64,000 nucleotides of DNA from Saururus chinensis (GCA_035235625.1 CP141140.1:64802282-64866281); one strand, 5' to 3'; positions 25,701 to 35,171 are shown, numbered from the stretch's first letter. The notes: generated from the letters alone by a model not told the origin. Numbers and translations: made by a program.

Positions 25701-25757
25701 GAGGGAGTTGGAGAGGAGCGAGTAAATGGTTGGGAGGTCGGAGGCCGACAGCGCCAT
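4790..25757 (-). CDS. IPO11-like: Importin-11-like nuclear transport receptor (importin-beta/ARM repeat family), 23 exons
   Basis: A karyopherin-beta carries cargo through the nuclear pore in a Ran-GTP-dependent way; this one matches the plant importin-11-like family (Arabidopsis At3g17340 type) along its whole length. Minus-strand exons: 25757-25617, 18416-18307, 18120-18048, 17828-17767, 17372-17231, 13644-13432, 13127-13061, 12934-12535, 12419-12272, 12193-12033, 11635-11536, 11345-11271, 11104-10970, 10846-10754, 9858-9676, 9562-9458, 8956-8798, 7118-7074, 6981-6760, 5792-5686, 5592-5542, 5451-5370, 4957-4790. All introns are GT-AG and the frame stays open for 1,013 codons to TGA. The start is the first in-frame ATG (MALSASDLPTIYSLLS). 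The importin-beta N-terminal domain occupies roughly residues 25-105; the rest is HEAT/ARM repeats, with family landmarks RYFVLTASDVEEWYQNPESF and QFPKVWNFVGRS. The last residues are QQALKLVQ. Exon 1 is GC-rich, unlike the others. Introns 1 and 5 are packed with transposons. Cargo is not deducible. Exon edges are inferred from splice consensus and family memory, not transcripts. Confidence 0.93.
7119..8797 (-). other. Intron 17 of the importin-11-like gene
   Basis: A 1.68-kb intron with no coding frame of note. The part around 7,230-8,300 contains repeat-like text (GGTTGACACAGTCGACCCGG near 8,272) but no terminal repeats or target duplications could be recognised. Other introns longer than 300 bp with nothing identifiable: intron 22 (4,958-5,369), intron 19 (5,793-6,759), intron 16 (8,957-9,457), intron 14 (9,859-10,753), intron 10 (11,636-12,032) and intron 4 (17,373-17,766). 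Confidence 0.5.
11474..11500. repeat. (CT)n(CA)n microsatellite
   Basis: A short compound dinucleotide tract, CT repeats followed by CA repeats, in intron 11 of the importin-11-like gene. No functional role is suggested. Confidence 0.85.
13226..13328. mobile_element. Stowaway-type MITE in intron 6
   Basis: The element starts CTCCCTCTGTTCTA and ends CCTAAATT..AGAGAG-like sequence, its inverted complement. The inner arms (AGCTACATTTGG / CCAAATGTAGCT) also pair, so the whole 103-bp unit can fold on itself. It is flanked by TA on both sides (13,224-13,225 and 13,329-13,330), the target duplication of Tc1/mariner-driven Stowaway MITEs. It lies in intron 6 of the importin-11-like gene and touches no splice site. 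Confidence 0.85.
14180..14875 (+). pseudogene. Ty3/gypsy integrase C-terminal fragment, broken
   Basis: Conceptual translation in shifting frames gives integrase/chromoviral tail motifs: PFQVV(DGH)TPPTILAYVPHPPA, then DRDALLRQRNQNLAASQNR, then VYVNFSPHQQSSLYQP and KLAHRFHGPYR. These match the end of gypsy integrase, which normally reads GDxVYVKLQPYRQ...KLAxRFYGPY. At least one stop (a TGA where a glycine codon is expected in FQVGD) and frame changes break it. It lies between two LTR-like repeats on the plus strand, antisense to the host gene. Confidence 0.7.
14897..15980. mobile_element. hAT-like non-autonomous element, copy A, in intron 5
   Basis: Ends are CATGGAAGACCGTATC and GATATGGCCTTCCATG, imperfect inverted complements. 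The element is flanked by a perfect 8-bp duplication ATTTTAAG (14,889-14,896 and 15,981-15,988). An 8-bp duplication with CA...TG outer bases fits the hAT superfamily. The interior is very AT-rich and non-coding, with repeated GTATCGATAC-like blocks near both ends. It carries a younger 355-bp insertion (15,318-15,672). A second copy in opposite orientation lies at 27,981-36,801. The name is by structure only; no transposase is present. Confidence 0.8.
15318..15672. mobile_element. MULE-like MITE rich in GGGTCGGGTT repeats
   Basis: Inverted ends GGGATGCCACTCGGGTCGGG and (complement of the right end) AGTGATGCCACCGGGTC, flanked by an 11-bp perfect duplication ACCTACCAGTA (15,307-15,317 and 15,673-15,683). 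Inside, both arms are degenerate CCCGACCC / GGGTTCGGGT repeats around an AT-rich core of about 100 bp. A duplication of 9-11 bp suggests Mutator-type mobilisation. It sits inside hAT-like copy A, and copy B at 28,271-28,295 shows the uninterrupted site. The 70-codon open frame across it is a low-complexity artefact. Confidence 0.85.
16621..16665. repeat. (GGT)n(GAT)n microsatellite
   Basis: A short trinucleotide tract, GGT repeats followed by GAT repeats, in intron 5 of the importin-11-like gene. The rest of 16,280-17,230 shows no element I recognise. Confidence 0.8.
18540..18876. repeat. Repeat unit in intron 1, paralogue of 23,510-25,027
   Basis: Shares ordered landmarks with 23,510-23,695 plus 24,853-25,000: AAGGGGAGCA, AGGTTGAGCCAAC-like text, TTCTCAAATCTAT, GATTAGGGCTAAGC, AAATCCTAAA, GGGCCTAATCA, CCACTAATCATAACCATAA. 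The two copies lie in direct orientation about 5 kb apart and may be LTRs or duplicated fragments of one family. This copy lacks the LINE that interrupts the other, so it preserves the pre-insertion sequence. Confidence 0.75.
19360..19980 (+). pseudogene. Copia gag (UBN2-type) fragment, broken
   Basis: Starts MASDGFNKFKFEKFDRKNNF, followed by LWLRRVKDPLVQKGLL: the classic N-terminus of plant copia Gag (F-xx-W capsid region). The frame breaks at about 19,645. It resumes with LLSIGVKIEDENALLLLASH and KLEDVMATLLPNEMRKKPN, typical mid-Gag motifs, before stopping near 19,973. The Gag zinc knuckle is absent from this copy. Non-functional. Confidence 0.85.
20010..20245 (+). pseudogene. Copia RNase H tail fragment, broken
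   Basis: Shifting frames give ELGLKQGNIKVLCDT, then TKHIVVKYHKTREHISDGEI and ENVVHMLTKHVTTKKIK. These match the copia RNase H end, which normally reads TKHIDVRYH..IRE...GEI...DMLTKPV. A stop and a small deletion separate the two parts. This shows that the element was joined from Gag to RNase H by loss of everything between. Confidence 0.8.
20560..21150 (-). mobile_element. Copia LTR sequences in inverted orientation
   Basis: Reverse complement of the LTR region at 18,877-19,330. Shared blocks include AGCAACAACAC with ACACAAGTATAAAGTAA (20,727-20,765), GGCAAGGTGC (20,798 and, in a second partial copy, 20,603) and the terminal GTGACCAACTCAA at 21,131. Two partial inverted copies lie in tandem. 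With the forward element on their left they form a large imperfect palindrome inside intron 1. Confidence 0.7.
21195..22290 (-). pseudogene. Antisense copia gag-pol fragments, rearranged and broken
   Basis: Minus-strand translation gives a CCHC zinc knuckle, KIECHYCKKVGHMEKECQ (about 22,190-22,250). It is followed by a protease/pre-integrase piece around 22,080-21,860, with WFDTYESSNGG-like text and LKKNLISLVALDAVGCMFNA. Then come mid-Gag motifs ELVDVMVALLSNEKRKKPNV (about 21,750-21,670) and, near 21,330-21,200, the pre-LTR segment also found at 20,230-20,340. The order is scrambled relative to a normal copia element, so at least one internal recombination occurred. Multiple stops. Confidence 0.75.
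22300..23509. other. Intron 1 repeat-like DNA, family unknown
   Basis: No long coding frame with a recognisable domain. A probable LTR-like end (complement TGTTATGACCTGTTTTGGAG) at 22,270-22,290 recurs at 25,007-25,027. This suggests that 22.3-25.0 kb contains pieces of a further LTR element read on the minus strand, but its boundaries could not be resolved. Confidence 0.4.
23510..25027 (-). repeat. Repeat unit interrupted by a LINE; minus-strand LTR-like start at 25,027
   Basis: 23,510-23,695 and 24,853-25,000 together match the uninterrupted unit at 18,540-18,876. The right end read on the minus strand starts TGTTACGACCTGTTTTGGAG, typical of plant LTR starts (TGTNACGACC). The LINE at 23,696-24,852 splits it. 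Confidence 0.6.
23696..24852 (-). pseudogene. 5'-truncated LINE (non-LTR) reverse transcriptase, inactive
   Basis: Minus-strand translation gives reverse transcriptase blocks in the right order: FIDLEKTYDRVPREFIW, DICNGVVTSVQIIGGETKKF, LHQVSVLSPYYF, WCLLFSDDVILVDET (the YADD box altered to FSDD), then LELWREALESKGFKISRTKT. It ends with the C-terminal domain GHVQRRPTDALVRRLE and RGRGRPKKTW. Stops and frameshifts break it. The A/T-rich 3' tail lies at the low-coordinate end. The flanks AAGCCTCATTAAAT (23,682-23,695) and AGCCTCATATTAAAT (24,853-24,867) are a near-perfect target duplication of about 14 bp. Confidence 0.88.
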
Positions 25758-26072
25758 GGCTGGCAGATCGGTCTCCTGGTGCGGAATCGATGGGGCAGCA
25801 GCTAGGGTTTCCCACGATTGTCAAGCTTGAGCCTTTCCTTCCACTCCTACTCCGATTTCGTGTTTTTCAGAAAATGGGACGAAGGAAATGGACTAGGAAG
25901 CTGGGAATCGATGCCAACAGAGGCACGGACTATGAGTACTACGGCACGTGAAAGTATTTACCATGTGCTATATAAGTAAGGTCGATTTCCTCTTTTACAC
26001 GTGTTAACAATTTCAACGTATTTAATTTTAAGTATGAATAATTTTAAGGATTGAGTTTGGATTACATCTCAA
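25758..26072 (-). promoter_or_regulatory. Upstream region and probable promoter of the importin-11-like gene
   Basis: The DNA immediately 5' of the importin start codon is GC-balanced for about 180 bp (25,758-25,940) and then becomes AT-rich. The near part is likely 5' UTR. No unambiguous TATA box at a convincing distance was identified, so the transcription start cannot be placed. Confidence 0.4.
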
Positions 26073-26245
26073 AATATTCACCCCGTTTTATATAATAATA
26101 ATTTATTTAAAATAATAATATTTTTTATAAAAAGGTAAAATCTACAAGAAAAATAAATTTATAATATATTTTTTAAGTACTTAATAATTCATATTGAACA
26201 AATGAAGCTATTAATATGCTATTAATTTAAGACAGATGAAGTAAT
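26073..26245. mobile_element. Probable decayed Stowaway-like MITE
   Basis: Left end like CACCCCGTTTTATATAATAA and right end like TTAATTTAAGACAGATGAAGTAA, which are imperfect complements of a degenerate Stowaway end, with an AT-rich palindromic interior. The TA duplication is not clear. Confidence 0.4.
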
Positions 26246-27980
26246 TAATGTACCTATGCATAACTGCGTTAAAATTATTAAAACTTGTCAAAGAGTAAAT
26301 GGACCTATGCACCACATGACTTGCGCAACGGTTCCAACGAATAAGTTCTTCTTGGGCACTTTGCACAACGTATGCTCCATGGGACCCACGTCTATATTTT
26401 GTTCTACATATTATCTCTGAGAAAAATGCTTTATTGACATTAAGTTGTACGCACAAACATCATCCAAGAAGAGCTCACATTTATTTTAGGAGGGCTCACT
26501 ATTTTAGATCTCACTAATCAACGGTGCTTAAATGATAAAACATGTTCTTGACTTATAAAACTTAAACTTCAATGTCGCATCACTCTATCTCCAACCAAAT
26601 CCCAGTAATGGCCCAGGAAAATTATTAAGTGCTTTCAAAGTACCCTTTTAGAGTTGCTTCCACTTTATACGAGTGGCTTGTGTTAATTTAGAGTAAATCT
26701 CACATGGCACCCAATAGTGTTGTTAGGTGTGAGGACCATGCGTTCTATCCAACTAAAACTCAATTAGAACATTTTATTGCATAAATTTGTTAAATATACC
26801 ACTATCCTTTCTAATAGCACACCCAGCAAAGTTGGGTCTTTCTTCTCGATCCATCTTTTTTATCATTGCGAATTTCTTACTGTTCTAATTTGGCCTTTGG
26901 ATTATAATAAACTTTCTTTTAATCTATGTTTACTTTTCTCTTAAAATTCAGGTTTTCCTCTTCTATTAACTGTCAATATGTTTTAGCTCTTTGTTGCAGG
27001 GGCAATTCGCTTGGGTAGGGAGGTCATGTAGCTCTAAGCTTTGAGGATTTCATAGTTTATTTCACTGCGTGGAGAATTTGCCTGATGAGATTATCAAAAT
27101 GGTTGTTCCTAGTTTCTACTCCTTGATATTGGCCTTTTCAAACTATACATGAGGTAATCTATTGGCCTTTTGAGGCTATTCATGAGGCAATTTGGGAGCG
27201 AGAGCAAAGAAATGGATGTTAATTTTGTACCTTAGTTGCGATTAAGAAAACTTACAAAAAGTCAAAAAGTTGAAGATCAAATCGAACATCTTACATATTA
27301 TCCTTAGGACATATTTTTGCCCTCCCAGGGGTGCTTTGTATCTCTTAGACGTTTGTCTCTAAGGATAATTTAATTTATAGTATGCTATAGAAATACTTCT
27401 ACACAACACACTCAACAACCCCCTGGAAAAATTTAGTAAAAGATGAAGAAGAAAATATTCTTTTGTTTTTATAGAACATAGAAAAAATCCCGTTGAAGAA
27501 ACCTTGTTCCATTCAAATGGATGTGTCTGGCCATTAAGAGACATATTTGGTTAAGTGAAAATCAGACCTATTGTGGGTTAAAAGAAAACCAAAAGATTAT
27601 TCTAGAAAAAAAAAACATTTATCTTATCCAACCTAGCTAGATAGCGCGCGCGTGTGGGTTAACCCACATAGGTGTATGGATCCAACATGTATATCCCCCA
27701 CAAAATGGGGAAGCCTAACTAAAAAAGCAAAACTTAGGCCTTATACACCCACTCAAATTTCATCTTCCAAGTGAGGTGAGACTATTCATTCTCTCTTCAA
27801 CCAATTCACATGTGGGATTTCCATTCACATGAAAGTGGATTTGGGCTTTTAATACCCAACAAGCTCATTTATATTAACTTCTCATAAAATGGGCTTAGCC
27901 CATGTTTAATCTACTTTCCAACACGAGCTATATTTCGCAAAATTTTTTGGAAGACATGCTTTCTTGACGTGGGTGAGATT
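26246..27980. other. Intergenic, no gene recognised
   Basis: AT-rich with no conserved coding frame. A perfect 16-bp palindrome TGTGGGTTAACCCACA lies at about 27,653-27,668 next to a short GC alternation. Nothing else is identifiable. Confidence 0.45.
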
Positions 27981-30419
27981 CATGGAAGGTTGTATCGGCT
28001 GACACAAGTGCATATCGGCTGATATAGTATTGTAAGGGGGGTAGTACACCCCCTACAAAAAAATTGATTCATATCAGTCGTACTAGTTGTATTAGATTGA
28101 TATGGCAGATATGTAACGATACTAAATTAATTAATTTTTTATTTTAAAAATAACTTTTTACCAAAAATAAAAAAAATCCTAAAAATAAACACAATTCAAA
28201 CCCAACCTTTTTGAATGTTTAAAGCACACAATGTTTTTGTTATATTAAAATATTTAAAAAAAATTATATGAGATCAATACAGGTGGGTTCATACAATTTA
28301 CATAATTTTTTTTCTAAATATTGTTCCACAATTATGCATTTACTATGACGGTCGCCATAAAATATATCATATAATAATATATTCCCATTTTACATGCATA
28401 ATTATCACGTGCATGACGAACGTGGTGGCCGTCGACACGGAACAAAACACACACATTTATCATCATACATTTACTTATGAAATTAACGGTGTCATTGCAC
28501 AACAAAACATATATCATAGATAGATATTGATTTAATGGATTCAACATAACATAATAAAACTACATGTGCCAAGGATCATTGTGCATAGAGCTAGTAGTTA
28601 TACAAAGTTTTTAATCTCCAGGCATATAGTGCCTTTAAACATCAATTACACAAATAATTACATAGTTTTCTCTTGTAACAAATAGATAATTCATTTTGAA
28701 ATCTTTTCCTCTTTCACTTCCGCCTTTGCTACATAATCCAAGGGCGGGTGAGTATATTTATACTTAGTAGGTTGAGCTAAAATCCAAAGGAATGCTGAGC
28801 AAAAATCCTTGAAAAGCAATTATAATCTTTTTGCATCATATCTTATCAAAGAGTAAACCATTCAGAAAACAATTCAATTCAGAAATAGATCCAATAACCA
28901 TGATACCTAACAACCTACCCCGCACTCATAGGGCAATGAAGACCCATTAGGATAGGAGCTTTTTCATAACGGTCCACACCTATGCGTGTTAGTTGTCAAT
29001 TACATCAAAACATAATGATAGTTTCTAGTTCTTTATCCAAGAAACTACCCACATAGTGCATGAAAATCATTTCCAAGATATATCTTTTCAGGAAACAAAG
29101 CTCATATGCATACCCAAGCAAAATCTTTCAAAAGAATTAACTTTAATGAGCAGAGCATGGGTCTAGAGTTTAAAGCCCCCTACCTTAACCTTGGGTATTT
29201 ATTTTCATAACTATAGAGGTCTCAGACAACAAAAATGACCTACAATGGCATCTGACAAGCTCGATTAAGTAAAGAAGCCTCTTAAACTACTTGATTTGGA
29301 CTAAAAATGGAAGAAAAGAAGTTTGAGAAGTGTGAAAATTGGAAAACAACAAAAATCAAAATACATATGGCGCTATATATAGGTGCAGGCGGGTGATTCT
29401 GTGTGCCATGCATCACGCGGAGAGTCGCACGTCACACACGTAGCACCTGTGCTGCCCAGGACCCAACCCATGGAGCTACAAGCCAACATGTAGCTCCGCA
29501 TGTCACGATCACGCCTACATGATGGCACAAGCCTAATCCCATGTGATGCGGGCCTGACGCATAGGCCGGCCGAGCTTCATGCGGCTTGCCCATGTTAGCC
29601 AATTTTTTTTGTTTTTTTCAAATCTAAAATTTTAAAATGCGATATATTTCCAACCATAGGTTGTAATCGCACATTCTTAGTACAAATGGATTCATATTGA
29701 CAAGTGTGACACCTTGTGTTCCGATTACACTTAACCCAAAAGGGTTAGGGGTAATTATATAATTTTAGATGAATTTTAGGGGGTTTCAAAAGATAGAATT
29801 CCCATATTTGGTTAGAGCTTAAAATAACAAGTGTAACAAACCAAAGAACGAGCGAAACAGAAGCCAAGAGCAAAAGTTATAGACTCGGGAAATGTGCCAT
29901 ATGGGCAGGACCCACTTTGAAAGAGTGAGATAACCTACCCATGTGGGATCTAGTTTTGAAGGGCTCGTCAATACAAGTCCATCGGTACCAAGAACGCACG
30001 ATTCCAACTTCGGGATAAGAAGTTATCGCGTTTTGAAATTGGAATTGTATTTGAATAAAATAATAATACAATATTTCAGCTAGCCGAGCCAAGCCGCTGA
30101 GCTGCTAATGTGCAGCGCAATCGCAGCCATTCGCATGATGCGGGTCCCGCATGGGATGCGTGGTGGACGCACACATCAGGTGCGCCAACCACTTCGGCGG
30201 TCCATTCATATTGCACCACGTGGCACGAGCATATGCGCGCGTATCCTAACTTCTGTCGTACACTCGCACAACCTTATCTTATAAATATTCATTTCTGTTT
30301 ATTCTTCCGAAAGAGTTTATAGAGTCGTTTTGAGTCCGTTTCTTCATTTCAAAAAATGTTCTTAGCTAATTCGAGGGTGTTTCATGCAATGGAAGTGTCC
30401 ATTTTTTGAGTTACTAACC

Positions 30420-30575
30420 CTATATTGGGGAAACACCCCTGGGTAAGGGGAGGTTCTGTCCGCCGCCTATGGGCGTGGAAAGGGTAAAGTGTCTCTGGGA
30501 AAGGGGAGGTTTTGTTCGCCGCCTATGGGCAAGGGGAGGTTTTGTCCGCCGCCTACGGGCGTGGGAAGGGTAAAG
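30420..30575 (+). repeat. Minisatellite array in LTR family 1, first part
   Basis: About three units of ~56 bp (or shorter variants) with the core AAGGGGAGGTTNTGTCCGCC, then GCCTACGGGCGTG, then GGGTAAAGTGTCTCC. The array is cut by the solo LTR that begins at 30,576 and resumes at 33,231 and again at 34,735. Confidence 0.85.
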
Positions 30576-32651
30576 TGTAACGACCGCAAATTTTCGGTAT
30601 GATTTCTTGCCACTAATAAAGTTATTTGATAAGTTTTTAATTATTTTAAATTATTTATAGGCAGATATTTGGAGAGTGTTTATATGTGTTTGATAGAGCT
30701 TGGTGAGATGAGCGTAACGAACCTAACACACGAAAAGGAGGTCACGAGCAAAAGTTAGACCTCAAGAAACATGCCACATGGGCGGGACCCACTTTCGAAG
30801 TATGAGATAACCTACCCATGTGTAGTCTAGTTTCGAAGGGCTTGTCAATATGAGTCCATCGGTACCAAGAACGCGTGATTCCGACTTTGAGGTATAAATA
30901 CATTGTATTTTAAAGTTTTGAAAACATAAAAAGGAAAATATTAAATTTGTTGCCACATGGCAGCGCGCGAGCCGCACGTGCACCACATGGTGATGCATAA
31001 GAAAACTGACACACATCTTGATGTGCATCAGTCATGCGTGAGATACGTGTTTCATGTGTGACGCGTGTCTGACACGCGTTCAACCTCAATCCTTTATATA
31101 AACCCGTTCTGTTTCATTTTGAAATTCATTCTGAAACTTCTTTTCTTCGTCTCTCACTTGTTTTAAGTCCATTTTCTTCCGTTCAAAAAGCGTTCTTAGC
31201 TAATTCGATGGTGTTCTACGCAATGGAAGCATCCATTCCTCAAGCTAATGACCCTATATAGGGGAAACACCGTAGGGTAAGGGGAGGTTTTGTCCGTTGC
31301 CTACGCGCGCAAGAAGGGTAAAGTGTCTTAAGGGAAGGGGAGATTCTATCCGTCGCCTACGGGCATGTTGTGAGAAAAGTGTACCAGGCCAAGGGGAGAT
31401 TTTGTCCGTAGCCTATGGGTACGGAAAAAGAAAAGTGTTTTGAGCAAGGGGAGGTTTTGTCCGTAGCCTATGGACAGATAAAAAGAGTTTCTGGAGTCGT
31501 TCTGAGCTAGTTTTCTTCCGTTTAAGAAGCGTTCTTACCTAAATAAAACGTGTTGGACCTCCAGAACCCTAGGAGTAGACATCCAATTTCATGATGTCTG
31601 GTTTATCGGCTTTAGACTTGTGCAAAAAGCGAGGTAGGACTTTTATCCTTTCTTAAGGCATGATTATAAACTTTGGTTGTGTTTTGAACTTATTATTTAT
31701 ATGACTATCGCATGTTATGCATTAGAGATTACTTTCAAGTTATGATTTATGATTTCTGCATAAATATTCGATCTGTCAAATGGTTAATCGTTGAGATATA
31801 ATATAATTTATATATCGTATGCTATTATGTATATTCGATTAGTCAAATGATTTGCCGTTGGAAGTGGATATGTTTTATATACTATATGTTTTACGATTGC
31901 CTCATATATGATAGTTTAATCAAATGATTATCTGTGGATTTTGATATAAATTATACACGTTGGAGCGTGTGAGATAGAGACAAACTAGCTTCACCACTAT
32001 TTTCATTGCGAATCAATACAGTATGCTTAAAAGACGGTTTTAGAGGACTCGTCCTTTTTGAAAAGAGGATTCTCAATATTATTTTTGAAAAGACATATAA
32101 GCATGGTGATTGAGTCACTGAAGCGGGACAAAGAAGGGGTAGCTGTCTCATTGGAATGAGCGACCAACCTTGCCTTTGTAGTTGTTGATAGTGACGCTCT
32201 CATGTCTTGTAGAGGCGGAGCTAGGGTTTTCAAAAGGATAAACATTAAGATAGAATATTTTAAAAGAAAACAACCCTTTTTGGAGTCTGGGAACTCTAGA
32301 AGATTTTGATGATGAGTCTGGGACTTAAGAGTGTTTTGGTTGTCTGGAGCTATTATTTGGCTTCGTTGACTAGTTAAGGGCACAACTAATCCGGTTTGGT
32401 ATCGGATGTACTGTACCTATTTTAGCCTGGTGAGCCCCTATCGAAGGGCAAGACCCCTGATTAGCCCCTAACGAAGGGCACCTATCAAGGCTACGCGCGC
32501 TAGGGTAGAGAGTATCATGGGAAGACTCTCTACTCTCTAGATCCTGACACCCCATGAGCACGGGTGGCTCTTATATCCACAAGCATGAAATGTTTTGAGA
32601 TGATATGTGGAGGAGTAAGAGGTTGTTGTTTTGTACCTGCAGAGCTAATTC

Positions 32652-32706
<55 letters not shown>

Positions 32707-33230
32707 TGGGACATTTGTAGTGAGTCGTGAGAGCAGCTTGCAAAACCCTAGTAGCATCTTCGATACATAGGAAGAAGCTCTAGGGGTGGTTTTGGGTGAC
32801 AGAGGCACACCCTATTTTCATGAAAAATATTATATACGATATGTGATGTGAAACTGCCATGTGTTTATTCATGCCTGATTGTATAAACTCCCCTACTGAG
32901 TATTTTAAAATGCTCACGCCCCCCAGACTTTGCAGGATTCGACGAAGCTTAGTGTGCGGGTAGATGGGCCTACTCCGAGTTTTATCTATATGATTTCGAG
33001 GATTTTAATCGCACCAAAACAAATAAGAACTCTCTTTATTAGTTTTCCCTTTTGTGTAGAACTCTCTTTATTAATTTTCTCTTGTGTGTTTGTACACAGA
33101 ATGTAGTTCCTAGGGATATTACTATTTTATTATTGCATAAGGCGAGTGGCTCCCATCACGTGCTTGAGTAAACTCCGAGATTTTTGTAAAAAGAAATTTT
33201 ATATACTTTCAAAAATCCCGGGGCGTGACA
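30576..33230 (+). mobile_element. Solo LTR inserted in the minisatellite, TSD TAAAG
   Basis: Starts TGTAACGACCGCAAATTTTC and ends TCCCGGGGCGTGACA, flanked by a perfect 5-bp duplication TAAAG (30,571-30,575 and 33,231-33,235). At 2,655 bp it contains its own array of AGGGGAGGTTTTGTCCG units (about 31,265-31,480), the block ACCAAGAACGCGTGATTCC at 30,864, and a (TA)n tract (32,658-32,702). No gag or pol. The ends match Tekay/Del-type gypsy LTRs in style; the lineage is inferred. Confidence 0.88.
32658..32702. repeat. (TA)n microsatellite
   Basis: About 22 uninterrupted TA units inside the solo LTR at 30,576-33,230. The length suggests a recently active, probably polymorphic tract. Open frames crossing it on both strands encode only alternating Ile-Tyr and are artefacts. 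Confidence 0.95.
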
Positions 33231-33294
33231 TAAAGTGTCTCCGGGCAAGGGGAGGTTATGTTCGCCGCCTACAGGCGCGGGAAGGGTAAAGTAT

Positions 33295-34734
33295 TGATGC
33301 ACTGAAATAATGTTTAATAAAATGTTTTAAAATTTCAAATTATAATCCTATTTTGTGTTAAGTCATTGCTTATTTAGGCTATTTATGTTTTGAATAGGTT
33401 AGCTGGACCTTAATTGAGTTTACATGTATAAACAGGCTTCAACAGGATCCAACTGGAAGATGAAGTGAAGCCCAACTACCCAAAGTTATTTAAAAGTCAA
33501 GAATGAGCTCTTAATGGTCTAAACATACATGGAATGGTCGAACACAACCTTGTGGACCCGTTGGATTTGAGATTTGCATCAAGAGAACTACATTAAGAAA
33601 GAAGCTGATTCGGACAGATTGATACAGCCATAGTATTTTGACCATATCTTTCTCTGTATAATTTAGATTAATACGATTCTGATGGAATTGGAAAGAAGAC
33701 TTCCGTGGATACATTTGTTATTTGAGGAAGAAATTCTAAATTATAAATATTTATGGGTCGAATTTGGCATGCAATCAGACAGCTAGTAAACTAACCCGAG
33801 GCCAGCACATGAAGAATATTTTTATTGATTTTGATACATACACATAAGGAAATACAATGAGGCTGATTGGATATTTAAAGGAAGATTCAAAGATACTTAT
33901 TTGCTAAATAAATATGGATTTATTTAATTTATTTAGTATCTAATCATTGCCAAAGAAGCAACCAATCAGGCAATCAATTAGGATGCAATATAGAGATATG
34001 ATTTCACTTTCCTCTTTGAAGCAACCTCTTCTATTCCTATAAGTAGAGGGGTGGACGTGATAGATGAATGATCCCCTCCTCTTTGGAGCTCTCTTCTCCT
34101 ATTTTTCTTCTCTTCTTTTGTATTTTTGTTTTTAGTTTTATTGTCATGACTTTCTAAGCTCTTAAGCTAAGGCTAGAGGTGATTTGTAACAATCTAATGG
34201 AGTTCTATTCATGTTTCATCAATTATTTCAAGTAAGTATTGTTTATTTGAAGTGATGTTTATTTTATATTGTTCTCCTTCTTGTTTCTTTGTGATTTGGA
34301 TACATAAGATGCTTGAAGGCTCTCCTTTTTTATCTTTTGTGATTTGGATACATAGAAATCTTTAAGAGACAATTCTTTTTATCCTTCATCTATCCAAAGT
34401 ATTTTCTATCTTTAATTTCAATTTTAATGTTCATATCTTCCGGTTAGATAGAATCTTTATTTGGTTCTAACTGAGATAACATGATACATGAAGAACATCA
34501 TTAGATGTTATAATGATCCTTAATGCCTTAGTGTTTTCTCATCTTGATTTCTTGACTCCTTATTGCCTCAATACTCTTCTACTCTTTCTTTCTTAATTTT
34601 TTCTTCCTCTCTTTCTTCGTAACTATTTTTTGTTGCACAAGGCTTTCCCTGTGGATCGACCTTGTCTACTACAATTGGCAAGTAAAAAAATCTGAATTTG
34701 ACTTCTTCATAGTCTTGGTTCAGACGTAACAACA
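33295..34734 (+). mobile_element. Solo LTR (Athila/Tat-like) inserted in the minisatellite
   Basis: Starts TGATGCACTGAAATAATG and ends CAGACGTAACAACA, flanked by AGTAT (33,290-33,294) and AGTGT (34,735-34,739). AGTGT is the ancestral sequence in every other array unit, so AGTAT is a one-base decay. Near the 3' end it has TTTCCCTGTGGATCGACCTT, a motif family seen at the end of Athila/Tat LTRs. At 1,440 bp it is unrelated in sequence to its neighbours. No coding region. Confidence 0.75.
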
Positions 34735-35060
34735 AGTGTCTCCGGGAAAGGGGAGGTTTTGTCTACTACCTACTGGCGTGTGAAGGGTAAAGTGTCTCCT
34801 AGCAAGGGGAGGTTCTGTCCGCTACCTGTAAGCACGAGAAGGGTGAAGTGTCTCCGGGTAAGGGGAGGTTATATCTGCCACCTACGGGTGCGAAAAGCAA
34901 GAAGTATCTGTGGGTAAGGGGAGATTTTGTCTATCGCCTACGGGCGTGTTGTGAGAAAAGTATCCCGAGTCAAGGGGAGGTTCTCTAAGTAGCTTACGAG
35001 CACGGAAAGAAAAAAGTATTCCGGAGATAGAGGAGGTTATGCCTGCCATCTTCAGACCTA
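34735..35060 (+). repeat. Minisatellite array in LTR family 1, last part
   Basis: About six degenerate ~55-bp units with GGGAGGTT, CTACGGGCGTG and GGGTAAAGTGTCTCC. They decay toward the right, where units lose the GTAAAGTGT phase. Together with 30,420-30,575 and 33,231-33,294 this is one array split by two LTR insertions. Confidence 0.85.
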
Positions 35061-35171
35061 AAAGGGAAGACGCTATGAGGAAATGAGTAACTCCGAACGT
35101 TGCCACTTCCGGAACTGCAGGGAAGTACACTTTTTTGACCTTCTAATTCAATATGATTTATATGAATGCAC

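Noticed and set aside
32530-32808. Open frames on both strands through an Ile-Tyr repeat
   Set aside because: They only translate the (TA)n microsatellite inside a solo LTR.
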